Below, in pieces: positions 34,639 through 46,124 of a DNA stretch of 64,000 nucleotides. The DNA comes from Euptelea pleiosperma (lineage: Eukaryota; Streptophyta; Magnoliopsida; Ranunculales; Eupteleaceae): NCBI GenBank assembly GCA_035048495.1, contig CM068540.1, positions 11,082,829 through 11,146,828 on the forward strand, given 5' to 3'. Under the pieces are notes generated by a model that was not told where the DNA came from, searched no databases, and saw only the letters and a program-made list of their open reading frames with translations. Each line of letters opens with the position of its first letter. Position 1 is the stretch's first letter. The translations under genes were made by a program, and so were the position numbers.

Positions 34639-34668
<30 letters not shown>
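34639..34668. repeat. (TA)n microsatellite at a fixed LTR-A position
   Basis: Fifteen TA units. Similar AT tracts stand at the same place in A7 (53137-53155), A9 (50866-50882) and A10 (57316-57336). Confidence 0.9.
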
Positions 34669-34675
<7 letters not shown>

Positions 34676-35645
34676 TTTTTAAGTAGAAACCTACTTTTCT
34701 ATGGGGAATCTCCCCAATTAGTGGACCCCCCATTTTTTAATTAAAATTATTTTGAAATTCACGGGGTCCACTAACTGGTCGGACAGCGGGTCGATGATGA
34801 TGGGCCCGGCTATTGGCCCACATGGACTGATGATGTCCATCGTCTCACAAGATGATGTGACAGACATTCTGATGGCGATCGGATGGATGGTGACTTGATT
34901 GGGACCCAGATTGGTAGATCGACGGATCTAGAGAGATCCAACGGTCCGATTGAAGATCCAACGGTCCGATGGAAGATCCAACGGTCAGAAAGCTAAGGGA
35001 GATGAGATAGAGCCGAAGGGTAGGAGTTCTGGGGTTAAGTCAGTAGATTCGAGGATCGAGAGATGAAGAGAGAGAGAGAATAAGAAGAGATGAGATAAAA
35101 AGTATCAAAAAAATGGAAAAAAGCACTGGCGGAGGGTCTGGAACCCTGGTCTTCACTGTGACCATCCTCACGCTTCTCCAGTAGAGTCGACTATCATTCC
35201 TTGCTGACTCATGTGGCTTTAAACGCTTTGGTCCATCTCTTGGTCATTGGCTCTCCTGCTCTCTTCGTTCTTTGGGCCGGCTTTTTGGTCCTCTTATTCA
35301 GCCCATATTTGGCCCATATTTTTTAGTCATAGCATGTGGGCTCTTTAAGCTTTGATAATGGGCTTTCATGATCGATTTGGGCCCACAAGTCTCGAGAATC
35401 GTCCCATCGGGGTTTCCTGCGACAGAAGAAGCGCGTAATGAGACTCTATCAGAATGACTTCATATCTAGACTTTCGAAAATGTGTTTAATGCATGCAAAT
35501 ATACCATTTCGTCCAGAAAAGTGTGTTCTACGCAACAGAAGAAACTATTACGTAGAAAAGTAGATAAATAGAGCATTTTATGTAGGAGAATGCAATAACG
35601 CTAACAGGATAATTGCTTAAAATAAGCACTTTTGAGCGAATATCA

Positions 35646-36047
35646 GTTTTATCTGAACTGATATGTTGTTTATGGTATTGGGCTCAAAGGGTTATGTGGG
35701 TTTCTATTGATGGGTAGTGTGAGTTTTGTCGATGGGTTTTATCTGAATTGATTTGTTGTTTTTGGTTAAGCGTGTTATTATGAGAGTTTTATTGAGTGGT
35801 TGATGTTATTTTTCCTGTTTTGGTCTATGATTCGTGTTTTTCGTTCTTATGAGTTAAGGTTTTATGGATTTGAATGATAAGCTTGGTTGCGTAGTTTGCC
35901 TGAGTGAGTTTGTCTTTAGGGTTATGGTTCTAACCTTATGGAAGTTCTGTTGTTGGCTATTCAGAAGTTCTTTGGTGGTTTGGATTTCCTCAGCTAGTTA
36001 TGCAGCTAGAGCTGATTATACTTGTCCTACATTTGCAACTTTTACAT
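35646..36047. other. Non-coding, second and third units of the 91-bp repeat
   Basis: The tandem unit continues to about 35767. The rest is AT-rich with no clear exon. Confidence 0.5.
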
Positions 36048-36216
36048 CTTGAAAATTTACTTTTAGATTCGTACGGTGTTCTTAAAGTTTCAGACTTCAC
36101 ATCAAGTGCATTTTCACAACAAGTGCGGGTAGGTTGCATGTGGGGTCATTCTTTTTGTTCCTATGACTGTCTACTTGCCATGTGATGAGGAAAACCTCAT
36201 GGCTTTGTATCGAAAG
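36048..36216 (+). pseudogene. CIPK (CBL-interacting protein kinase) fragment
   Basis: 36048-36128 encodes LENLLLDSYGVLKVSDF, the kinase catalytic-loop end and DFG region, here DFT with SSAFSQQVR following (family: DFGLSALSQQVR). 36163-36216 encodes YLPCDEENLMALYRK, which in CIPKs lies about 50 residues further on, and ends at a GTATGT donor. The activation loop between them (TCGTPNYVAPE) is deleted and the frame shifts. The DFG glycine is lost. Resembles the intron-rich CIPK3/9/23 group. A dead fragment on the plus strand. Confidence 0.8.
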
Positions 36217-37239
36217 GTATGTATTTCAGTATGCTTTCTCTATCATCTGTTGAATCCAACCAATTGAGGGCCTTAGCTCCCTTATTTGATATGAGTACTG
36301 CGTTTTTTTATGTTATATGGTTGTAAAGATGATTAGGATTATGTTTTGGACTGTAAAGCTGTTAAGGTTTTGTTTTCTGTTGAATCCGACGAATTGATTC
36401 TTGAATTGCTTGGAAACTTTGGTTGTTCTTAACTTTTAATTTGTTTCTTTGTTTTCTGTATCTGTTTGGTGATTTTTGTTCGAATTGTTGGGTTTTGGCT
36501 TGAATTCCTTAAGAATATAATTGTTGAAATTGAAGGTTTGGATGGAAAGTGCAGCCACTATATGATCTTTATGTTTGTTTTATTGAATTCATGTTTTTCA
36601 GTTTCTTTTTTCTCAGCTTTCTTCTACAATATTTTTAAGGAATAGACCTGAGGTTCATGATGATGGAGTTGTTTTTAACTAATTGTAGCTAAAATGTTGT
36701 GTAGGAGTAAAAGTAAAAAAAAAGAAGGGTGAACAGCGTACCTGACAGCCATGGTTTGCATTCATGATTCATGACCAAGAGTGAAGTTGATCATCTTGAA
36801 GATGGCTACCGATGGTGGAAACAGGCAGAAAGCTATTAGAAATAGTCCACCCTTGTTCTATGATAGATTAGAATGATTTTCATATCTTTCCCCTTGCTGA
36901 ATATACACCGACTTACATGTTTCCACTAAGAATGCTTAAAATTTAATGGTCTCAATTTTTTTTTTCTAAACAAGTGCATATACGAGTCATTTAATTTATT
37001 CACTTGTATGCTTTGGCTATTTTTAGATCACAATTCTTAATTTCTATTTTCTTTGATGTGCCCACAATTATAAATAAATAGCAATTACCTTTGAAATTTA
37101 GTTTCTTTTAGCTAAATTATTGTTCTAGATTAATCTTCTTTATATGTTTATCAGGTTGAGTAAATTGACTACCATCAACGATCCAAGTTTTTTAAAAAAA
37201 TATGAAAAATGGACGTAGTGTGTTGTTATTTTTTTGTAA
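36217..37239. other. Non-coding, AT-rich
   Basis: Low-complexity T-rich sequence; no exon recognised. Possibly intron remnants after the CIPK piece. Confidence 0.4.
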
Positions 37240-37660
37240 TGTTTGTCTTCCCAACGGCTTATGACCGTCGCTGTACAAATTTTACCCTCTGTTCCCAACC
37301 GTCGCCGTAGGTTTACCACCACGGCTTACAATCGCCGGCGTTGATTGCCAGTGGTCAATAAATGACGTTGTTATTTTTTACCGTCTGTTTAAAGCGTCGC
37401 CGTAGATTTTACTTCGATGGTTTCTAATCGTCGGTATTGGTTATGCACCCGTGTTACTCATTTATTGATGGTCTATAGCCGACGCTGATACTTTTATAGC
37501 GTCGGTTGAAAACCGCCGCAATATGGTTTACCCCGACGGTTTGTAAATACATCTTCGCTGACCCCCTCAACACCGACACTTCTAGTGTCGGTTATAAACT
37601 GTCGTGGAAGGTTTTGGCGACAGTTTAGGACCGACACCAAATGTCAATTTTCTTATTGTG
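37240..37660. mobile_element. Right end of a CACTA-like DNA transposon (subterminal repeats)
   Basis: Many copies, in both orientations, of CCGACG/CGTCGG with short variants (CGTCGCCGTAG, CGTCGGTTGAAAACCG, CCGACGGTTTGTAA), as in subterminal regions of plant CACTA elements. The end reads TTTTCTTATTGTG at 37648-37660, a degenerate complement of CACTACAAGAAAA. The left terminus and transposase were not found. Confidence 0.6.
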
Positions 37661-37904
37661 CAATCAACCCCCTGTTACGTTTGTGGCTGTTTGGAATGAC
37701 GGTGTTAGTGAAGGACAGCTCAGTCAAGTTCTACTGTATGAAATGAATGTCATTATGTCTGTAGTTATTCAGAAGAGAAGACACCGCATTCCCACTCTCA
37801 TGGACTGACAGAGACCACTCATACCCTGGGAACCCTAGAAATGACACCAGCACACGCTCCTCCCGCTTCTAGCTTCGTGTGTCGCCAAAATCAGCCCGAC
37901 AATA
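37661..37904 (+). mobile_element. 3' end of a 5' LTR of a Tat-like element (extent uncertain)
   Basis: A primer binding site at 37905 must be preceded by an LTR; the likely LTR end is CCCGACA at about 37901. Its start is not identified; the CACTA-like end at 37660 may have cut it. Confidence 0.45.
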
Positions 37905-37922
37905 TGGCGCCGTTGCCGAGGA
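37905..37922 (+). other. tRNA-Asp primer binding site
   Basis: TGGCGCCGTTGCCGAGGA matches the complement of the 3' end of plant tRNA-Asp(GUC) with one mismatch. This primer is typical of Athila/Tat elements. Followed by gag at 39316. Confidence 0.8.
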
Positions 37923-39022
37923 CCTGTACTACTTGTTCTTTGCTTCAGTCCCTCCCACCAAGGGACGAGGGGCTGTGTGCACCAATTTGATAAATTGATT
38001 TTAATTGATTAGTCGGACGGATAGATTTTTACTCAATACCATGTTTAGCGTGCATGCATCATGTAATCCAGCGAACCGTTAATGCATTCTGATTTTCCCA
38101 TTAAGAAGATGCATTTTTGCTAATCTAACATGCCCATGTCACATATCCCATAACCTGTTATACAAGAAGTATGTTAATTATGATTATTTGAAAATTAATA
38201 ATGCAACAATCAATTAAATCGGAGACGATGAGGAGATACGAATTCGCGTAGGGTCTAGTACCCGCGAGACTCGTGTTTCTTCATCCTCAGAACCTGCTCA
38301 AGTGTGACATTGCTCCGACATCCGAAAGGGTTAACATTGGATGTAGGAGATCAATTTTATTAACGAGCGGTTCTTTAAACCTTCATTAAAATGTCCATTT
38401 AATCGATTGTTTTAAAGTCAGATTTCATGTTTGTTTCGCCTTTTTCGAATGAGGTGGCGTAACCCCATGTGTTAGATCTTGAAAGAGTCTATATTTTCAT
38501 AAAAAGATGATTTTAATACTTTATAAATCAATCACTTTTGAAAAGATTTTTATCATAAAAGTCATTATGATATTAAAAATGAATTTCTTATTCTTGTTTA
38601 GAAAATATAAGCTTAAAGCCACTCCGAAAAGGAAGCTTTTTCGATATTTGTACCTCAATGTTTTAAAAATGGGCCCTTTGAGTAACATACGCACGGGGGC
38701 TGCACTACTTCATGTCTCTTTTATCGCTTGTGTTTTATTTTTTTGAAATGTCTGAGAGATCAGACATTATTTTTCTCAAAACAAGTATAAGTTACCCTAT
38801 TGAAGGTTTCTTTTTCTTTAAAAAGAGTTCGAGAGGAAGGCATATGACTGGCAAGAGCTGGTTCGGACTGAATATCGAGGAGGCAGTATGAAAAGTAGTA
38901 GAGGCACGGGAGCAAGTAGTTCCGACTCGGTCTAATTCCAAACTTTTGGATTGTGTTGATAACCTTGTGAAGCAATACCAAGAACTCATGGCTCTAGACC
39001 CGTCCGACCATCAGCACCTGAG
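37923..39022 (+). other. Leader between PBS and gag of Tat-like element
   Basis: Non-coding, with no extra LTR ends. From about 38800 a broken frame (WQELVRTEYRGG-like) may be the start of gag. Confidence 0.45.
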
Positions 39023-39220
39023 TTGGAACAACTGCAGCAGGAGATGGGATGGGTTTCAACCCAAATGGAGAAGACTGTAGGGAAAGGGCCTATGGAGGGG
39101 CCATCCGTGGAAGAACTGGATGCCCACCAGGCAGTTAGGGAAGAGAACATGGCCCTCAAGGATCAATTGAGGGACCTGCGAGCACAGTTCCAAGAAATGA
39201 GGGACGGACAAGTCCCCTAG
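39023..39220 (+). pseudogene. N-terminal helical part of Tat-like gag
   Basis: Frame MEQLQQEMGWVSTQM..., then AVREENMALKDQLRDLRAQF, charged and coiled-coil-like, as in the N-terminal region of Tat/Ogre gag. Ends at TAG and is out of frame with the main gag block at 39316, so the start of gag has decayed. Confidence 0.5.
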
Positions 39221-39315
39221 CAGCAAAAAGCCAGACCTCAACGGCAGCACCAACTAGGAATCCTTAGTCGCCGTTTACTGTCAATCGAGAGAGCAGACAA
39301 AGGAGCGGCGTTACT

Positions 39316-40212
39316 ATGGACCCTACCCAACTTCGTGAATATGTTGACCATATTCTACGCGAGAGAGACCTGACTCTGGGGCCCTCCAGCCGTAAGGGTG
39401 TCTTTACCCCTAACATCTCTCAACAGCCATACCTAGCTAGATTCGTGGTCCCCACTTTCACACCTTATGATAGGACCACTGATCCCGCCGATCACTTGGT
39501 GCGGTATGAATTTCAGTGCGGGGAACATTCTATGAACCTGCTGCTAATGGCCAAGATGTTCTCGGTCTCCCTTAAAGGGACAGCTTTTTCATGGTTTGTA
39601 AGACTTACCCCTTACAGTATTTCCAACTGGGAACAATTGAAGAGAGCCTTCCACCAGAAGTTCCAGGCCCGTAAGAAGGTCTTTACTCTGGAAAATCTCC
39701 GCAATTGCCAGCAGAGCTCCGGTCAGTCTTTGACGACCTACCTCGATAATTTTGAGAGGGAGGCAGGAAAGATAGTATAAGCTATTAGTGATAGCTCTAT
39801 CATGGACACCTTCGTTCAAGGCTCCGATTTTATCTTTCAGAATGACTTGATCATCTATGGTGCCCCTTCCTTGTCCGCGATCCGTAGCAGTGTTGGCTTC
39901 ATTGATCATGATCACAATGTGAGGAATCCAACCCGCTTTGTGCATGTGGCTGAAAGATTCGAGCATAGACGACCGAAAGCAAACCGCTTCGCAGGCCGAC
40001 AGTCGAACCGCACTACCCGACCAGAGTTGAACTTCGACTACCAGAACACAGAGGAGATTTTCAATTGGCTCATGACGGCTAATCAGCTCATCCTCCCCCC
40101 TTCGAACTATGCAATCCGACCAGCCAATCAAGGGCCTGACGCCAGGTGGTGTGCCTTCTATCGCAACATCACTCATAATACCAAGAGTTGCTTTAAGCTG
40201 CAGGACATCATC
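39316..40212 (+). pseudogene. Tat-like Ty3/gypsy gag, cut by a copia insertion
   Basis: Frame from ATG 39316 (MDPTQLREYVDHILRERD) through VPTFTPYDRTTDPADHLVRY, FSVSLKGTAFSWFVRL and WEQLKRAFHQKFQ, the retrotransposon gag capsid signature, then an in-frame TAA at 39778 and the same frame again from 39781. It ends with RWCAFYRNITHNTKSCFKLQ, a degenerate zinc knuckle, where the minus-strand copia LTR begins (40213). The TGA read at 40213 is the LTR terminus, not an original stop. Gag builds the virus-like particle. The PBS lies at 37905. Confidence 0.85.
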
Positions 40213-41785
40213 TGAAATTCCCTTTTAATTACCAGGTTAAGTCCTAGAGGGGGGTGAATAGGACATTTTTTAATTCCTCTGCGAATTCTTTATGGATTAA
40301 AAAATTATTGATCACACAAGGCGGAAAAGGATCAAGCAATTAATATATCAATCATCCACAGAACCATAGATTTAAGAAACAATTATGCAAACATTCATAA
40401 TCACACGAGACTCAGATTTATAGTGGTTCAGTGACTTCGCACCTACGTCCACTGTCCAATACTCACCACGAATAGTATTATATTATTTCAATCGTGCATT
40501 ACAACATTTTCAATCGAAATAAATAATCAACCAACTAAGATTTCACTTAGTCTCAATCTAACAAGAATCGCTTCTCGCTCACCTAGAGAGTCAGCCTAGG
40601 CCAGTAGTCTATTTAGAAAAATTCTTTTCTCTTGGATCTACAATCCACAACTCAGTTAGATGAGTCCACACTCATCCACCAATCATAAAATAACAGTGTT
40701 CACAAATATCGAATTCTATCAACAAGGTATTGGTTCATAGAAACGCTTAGCTCTCGATGAATACGATCGAATGAAAAATCCTTTGGAGAAGAATTTGCCC
40801 AAGAGACGCTCTGCCAAGAGTAATCCTCTTCTTGGAAGAAGATTCTTGCAGACTAACAATACCAAATAGTCTCTTCCAAACACTTAGAGACTTTACAACG
40901 AATTCTCAGCTTTGCTCTGGTGAAGCTCTCACAAATTCCAGATCTCTGGACTTAAAGAATGATAATCAAGTAAAGTAAAGTAGAGATCTCTTAATTGGGT
41001 TAATTCTATCAAAGGGAGAAGGCTCTTATTTATAAGCTGGCATCCCTTTGCTAGAACCGTACTGAATATAACTGTTTGAAGGACCAAAATGCGCTTCTAA
41101 TCGCATATAAGATTTCGTCAAACGAGATCCAAAATTGGCAAGGTCGACCGAATTATTACCGGTCGACCGGGCCTCGGTCGACCGGGCCTCGGTCGACCGG
41201 GCCTCGGTCGACCGGGCCTCGGTCGACCGAGCCTTTAGTCGATCGCCCGCTCAGGCTTTAAGCCAATAATCTCGAACCTGAGAGTTAGGGTCAACCGGAC
41301 CTGCGGTCGCTCGCACAAATGATCCAGTCGGCCGGACAGTTTTGTCCATAACCGAATGCTACCAAATTTTGAGAAATTCACTTCCCATCTCACGCACAAA
41401 CCCTAACCAAAATTTAACCATCTAGGGTACAACAAAATCCGCTGGCAACGCACGGTTTTACCCTCAGATTTGCGTAAGTAACCGCAACACGAGTTTCTTC
41501 ATAGTTGAACGTTCGTTGAGTGAGAATGTACTTGAGCTTTTTGACTTTGTCTTTAGTTGAGCTTGATCATTTGACTTTGTCTTTAGTTGTACTTGACAAT
41601 CTTGACTTTGTCTTCAGTTGATCTTGAACACTTCGATTGTCTTTTCTTCAGCTTTAATCCTTCTTTTGTTTTGTCAAAGTCCACTTGATTTTTGATGCTC
41701 CAGTCTTCAGGGGATTCAAGCACTACAATACATATTTTTACTGAAGAACTAAGTATTCCTGGGATTTGACAACCGAAACTTTTCA
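40213..41785 (-). mobile_element. 3' LTR of a SIRE-like Ty1/copia element
   Basis: On the plus strand it runs TGAAATTCCC...AACTTTTCA, so on the minus strand TGAAAAG...TTTCA with TG/CA ends. It has the 'CTAGAGGGGGGTGAATAGG' block seen near one end of many plant SIRE/Maximus LTRs. Minus-strand TATAAATAA is at about 41029-41037. A polypurine tract adjoins at 41786. TCATC (40208-40212) is the candidate target duplication inside gag; its partner would lie beyond the 5' LTR and was not found. Confidence 0.75.
41161..41235. repeat. 15-bp tandem repeat GGTCGACCGGGCCTC in the copia LTR
   Basis: Five units in a row, the last diverged. Related CGGTCGACCGG motifs are dispersed at 41140-41165 and again at 43806-43945, between the env-like ORF and RNase H. 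Confidence 0.95.
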
Positions 41786-41800
41786 ATCTCCCCCTTTGTC
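41786..41800 (-). other. Polypurine tract of the SIRE-like element
   Basis: Minus-strand GACAAAGGGGGAGAT directly next to the LTR start, as expected for the plus-strand DNA primer. A similar tract is at 42166-42180. Confidence 0.75.
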
Positions 41801-42442
41801 AATGCTAGGACAAAAACAAATACTTACCCAATTATATTACACTTTTTACCCATTACAAAACAAATAAAAAAAAAATACTCCGCCTAAGTACAAGGAGGCA
41901 ACGTTGTAGCTCGCGATTAGTATCGTGATTGGTACCACACTTATTGCAAACAACCTGTTGCTACAAAATAAACAACTTGACAAAAAAATCTTTGACAATA
42001 ACTTCTCATTAGTATATTAGTCAAAAACATACCAAAAATGTCTTCTCAGTACATTTAGTCAAATAGAACTAAATAAGAATCATAGATATTTTATGACAAA
42101 CAATTCAATAAAATAGTAAAAGCAACAAGTGTTATTATCAATGTAATCCACATTATAATTGTTGTCTCCCCCTTTTTGTCATACATTGACAAAGGGAAGA
42201 ACTCCAACCTGTGATGATAAAGAATATAAGACAATGCTAATCAATCATGTGGGAAAAAAAATCATACCAAATTATACCAAAATATACCATAACGTAAACC
42301 GGTCAACATAATGACCAATATCCAACATCCACACAAAGTAGCCAAAGTAAATTAGTATCAAATAGTACAGACCAATAGTATCAAATAATTCATCAACACA
42401 ACATGTACTACTGATCTATAAAGAGAAAAAGCAAAGCGTGCT
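41801..42442. other. Non-coding region between env-like ORF and 3' LTR
   Basis: AT-rich, no gene. Contains a second polypurine-like tract near 42166. Confidence 0.6.
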
Positions 42443-43559
42443 CTAGTCATAATCATCCTCATCGTCATCTGCATCATCTCCTTCTTCTTTATCTTCGTCC
42501 TCATCTTCATCCTCGTCTTCATCTTCGTCTTCATCATCGCCAGCTGCTGAAGGCACAGTCGTCTCCTCAGGTGAAGACTCTGGATAGTTAGGATGTTGAG
42601 ACCTAAGGAATGAAGTCATACGCTACTGACGTCGAGAAAATTTGTCAATCGACCCACAAAGATTGTCCAACTTGGACGAGAGACCAACAATAGATGCAGA
42701 TACAGAAGAACGACGGGATCCAGAACTCGAAGCAGAAGCAGAAACAAGAGCAGACATAGACGATTCACCAACCAACATCTTGCTAAAAGTAGCTTGATTA
42801 ATAGGTGAGATGGGATGCATAGTTTTATCAGAATCTAAAATAGGAACTTTATAATGACTCAGAATTTTTGAAACTAAAATGCCAAAAGGCAAAGACCGCT
42901 TGCGATTCTCAATCGCCAAATTCTCAATCATGAGATAAAAAATTACTGATGGACCACAAATTTTCGTGCCTTGAGAGACACAATACAAAAGATACTGGAT
43001 ATAGGGTCCAATTTCACTCCGATGTCCCGCCTTAGGGACCAAGTTGTAGGAGAAAATCAGACCTAGCAAATGATACATGGGAAGTAATTCCCTTGTAACC
43101 AAATCAGATGACCAATGAACTACCTTCCCACAGATGGCTCTTGAAATAGCATTTTTGTTCTTTAGAGGTAGGGAAGGTGGGAAAGTTCCTCCATTAGGCA
43201 CTCGAGGAAGACATGTTATCTTTGAAATCAAAGATAATATAATTTTAAAACGAACACCTCGAACCTCAGAATAAAACCATCTGGATCATGATTATTCAAA
43301 TTACAATAGAACATCCTAACTAACTCATGATATGCAACACTAGAAATTGCCAAAAGTTTAGACCAACCTACCAAATTAAGAAGGTTGGGAATCCTAGTCA
43401 TTGTCAACTCTTTCTCGATGACCCACGCTCAATGGCAACGGCTCTTTTGATATAGTTCTTCATGAAGCTAGCCTTAGCCATAGGATTGATGAACAAGCTA
43501 AGGGGATAGGGATCACTAGAAGATGATTTCCCTCTTGCTCATTTCCCCTTTGAAGTCAT
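42443..43559 (-). pseudogene. Envelope-like (extra) ORF of the SIRE-like copia
   Basis: The minus-strand ATG at 43559 opens MTSKGK, then TGA; the same frame continues SSSSDPYPLSLFINPMAKAS and YIKRAVAIERGSS. The main block at 42623-43231 has KNAISRAICGKVVHWSSDLV, MYHLLGLIFSYNLVPKAGHR and SLPFGILVSKILSHY, resembling the plant-transposon protein domain found downstream of RNase H in SIRE/Maximus elements. After a TAG at about 42621 the frame goes on to a very acidic tail of alternating D and E. Role unknown; called envelope-like by position. Two stops and a frame break near 43230-43400. Confidence 0.65.
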
Positions 43560-44217
43560 TGAGAAATCACAGAGAAAATTTCACCACAGAAAATGATGAA
43601 AACAAGAATCTCTAGAAGGAGATTAGAGTAAAAAGCTAAGAATTACTCAAAGAGGATGGGAGACTCCAAAGAAAATTTTTAGGGTTTCAAATAGAGTATC
43701 AAATGACCCAAAAATCGATTAGGAACTATTTATAACCAAGGGCGGCGAACCGGGCATGGGTCGACCCGCCTGCGAAAATTATAAGTCATTCGGTGCAAGG
43801 CGCTGTCGACCGGTCATAATGGTCGGTCGACCGGACATGTTCGGTCCACCGGACTAAATGTTCGGTCGGCCCGTCCCCGCAACCAATAAAATCGTAAAAA
43901 CCCAACAAATATATCTAGTCGACCGGACCATTTGTTCAGTCGGCCCGTCATTGCAAATCATAAATTCGCAAACCCAAACGCCTCAAAATGTACTCCAATG
44001 GCCTAACTTTTGTGAATATCATTTTAAACACAAAATCATCCCAAAAATAAAATAAATTAAATTTTCTCAAACAATCAAAATTTTCAAAGAATACCAAACA
44101 AATTTCCAAAAATATTAGCCAATCATTATTTCAAATGAGTCGACTCAAGAATTAACTGAAATATTTATACTATGATTTTCAATGATAATTAAATATATCA
44201 GTCAATATCAACACACA
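43560..44217. other. Spacer between copia RNase H and env-like ORF
   Basis: No gene. Carries several GGTCGACCGG-type motifs (43806-43945), echoing the repeat in the 3' LTR. Confidence 0.6.
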
Positions 44218-46005
44218 TCAATCAATGGGACAGATTCCGATAGATTTTATCAGATATTCATATCTGAGCGAATCCAAAGGTTTAGTCGAAATATCAGCCA
44301 GTTGAATTTCAGTATTTACATACTCTAATGAAATTATCTGTTCTTCAACCAACTCTTGAATAAAATGATGTCTAATATCTATGTGTTTGGCTCTAGAGTG
44401 TTGTACAGGATTTTTAGAAATACAGATTGCACTCGTATTATCACAGAATAAATTCATAGATTCTTGATTGATTCCATAATCCAACAACATATGTTTCATC
44501 CAAATCAACTGGGCACAGTAACTGCCTGCAACAATATATTCTGCTTCAGCAGTAGACAAAGATATAGCTTTCTGTTTCTTGCTGTGACAAGCGACCAAAC
44601 AATTTCCAATATAGAAACACCCACCACTGGTGCTCTTACGATCATCAGCATTTCCTGCCCAATGGGCATCTGAATAACCAGCAATTTCACTCTTAGTCTC
44701 AAGAGGATACTAGAGACCATATTCAATAGTACCACTGACATATTTAATTATTCTTTTAACAGCCGAGATATGAGATTCTTTTGGATCAGATTGATATCTA
44801 GCACAGGCTCCTACACTAAAAGCAATATCAGGTCTGCTAGCTGTGAGATATAGAAGACTACCAATCATACTCCTGTACAGAGTCTGATCAACAGATTTAC
44901 CACTCAAATCCTTGGTGAGTTTAATACTAGTGCTCATAAGAGTGTGAGCAGATTTAGATGATTCTAGGCCAAATTTTTTAAGCAATTCTTTAGAATATTT
45001 AGATTGAGAAAGAAAAATGATATTTTTTAATTTTTTAACTTGAAAACCTAGAAAGAAATTCAGTTCACCTTCCATGCTCATGTCAAATTCAGATTTCATG
45101 GCTTGAGCAAATTCTAAAGCATATATCTCAGTGGTTGAGCCAGAAACAATATCATCAACATATATTTGGGATATCAAAATATCATTATCTCTTTTCTTAA
45201 TGAAAAATGTTTTATCAATCGTTCCTCTTGCGAATCTATTCTCTAATAGAAATTGAGTTAATCTTTCATACCAAGCTCTTGGTGCTTGTTTCAACCCATA
45301 CAATGCTTTCTTAAGTCTATAGACATGATTACTTTTATGAGGGTCTTCAAAACCTTTAGGTTGTTCTACATAGACTTTTTCTTCCAAAATCCCATTCAGA
45401 AAAGCACTCTTAACATCCATTTGATAGAGTTTAAATTTTAGGACACAGGCTAACGCTAAAAGAATCCTAATTAATTCTAGTCTAGCCACTGGGGCGAATG
45501 TCTGATCAAAATCAATCCCTTCAACTTGAGAGTATCCTTGAGCCACTAATCTGGCTTTGTTTCTAGTTATAACTCCGTTCTCATCAAGTTTATTCTCATA
45601 TATCCATGTAGTTCGTATCATATTTTTATCCAATGGTCTAGGGGTTAGAAACCAAACATCATTTCTCTTAAATTGATTCAACTCTTCTTGCATAGCATTT
45701 ATCTAATGTTCATCTAAGAGAGCTTCTTTAATATTTCTTGATTCAATCTTAGAGGTAAAGCATAAATGACTGGATATATTTTCCAATTGACGTCTTGTAC
45801 GTACACCACTATCCTTGTCTCCAATAATTTCTGAACTAGGATGATCTTTAATGTATTTCCATTCTTTGGGTGTTTCTGGATTATGAATATTAGATTCACC
45901 TTTTTTAGTATTCGTAGGTTCTACCATCTCATCTGTATTATCACAAATTTCTGGAGATTCATCATTAATGATCACATCGACTAATTCTTCTATGGTTAAG
46001 GTTCT
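44218..46005 (-). pseudogene. Ty1/copia reverse transcriptase and RNase H (SIRE-like)
   Basis: One minus-strand frame. From the right: an acidic linker (45703-45975), a TAG at 45700, then RT with [54 protein letters not shown] (catalytic Asp), [19 protein letters not shown] and [11 protein letters not shown] (YVDD motif), and RNase H with [17 protein letters not shown], a TAG at 44707, SDAHWAGNADDRKSTSGG, ISLSTAEAEYI and HIDIRHHFIQELV, ending TGA at 44218. These are standard copia motifs. Only two stops break it. The upstream part is cut at 46005 by LTR A7 and resumes at 54142. Confidence 0.95.
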
Positions 46006-46124
46006 TGAAAGTAGGGTTGTTCCACGTCGTTGGTTACGAAAACCAAAGAATCAACAAGATTTGTAATTTTTATCGATTATCCTCCAAAAAGATGAGATTT
46101 TGTATAGGGATTCGTGTCGGATGT

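Larger units (their letters stand above)
32876..35645 (-). mobile_element. LTR-A copy A6, solo LTR
   Basis: Starts TGATAGTAGGATTTTCCCGCG-like (one change in the terminal TGAAA) and ends GCGAATATCA, with perfect GTTTT duplications (32871-32875, 35646-35650). Canonical on the minus strand, 2770 bp. TCCAACGGTC occurs at 34938, 34958 and 34978, the perfect 26-bp promoter palindrome at 34585-34610, a dyad at 34407-34434 and a (TA)n tract at 34639-34668. Confidence 0.95.

Noticed and set aside
41161..41235. Array of 15-bp units as a CRISPR or coding repeat
   Set aside because: There are no spacers, and it lies in a copia LTR upstream of nothing coding; the RSTGP-type translation is incidental.
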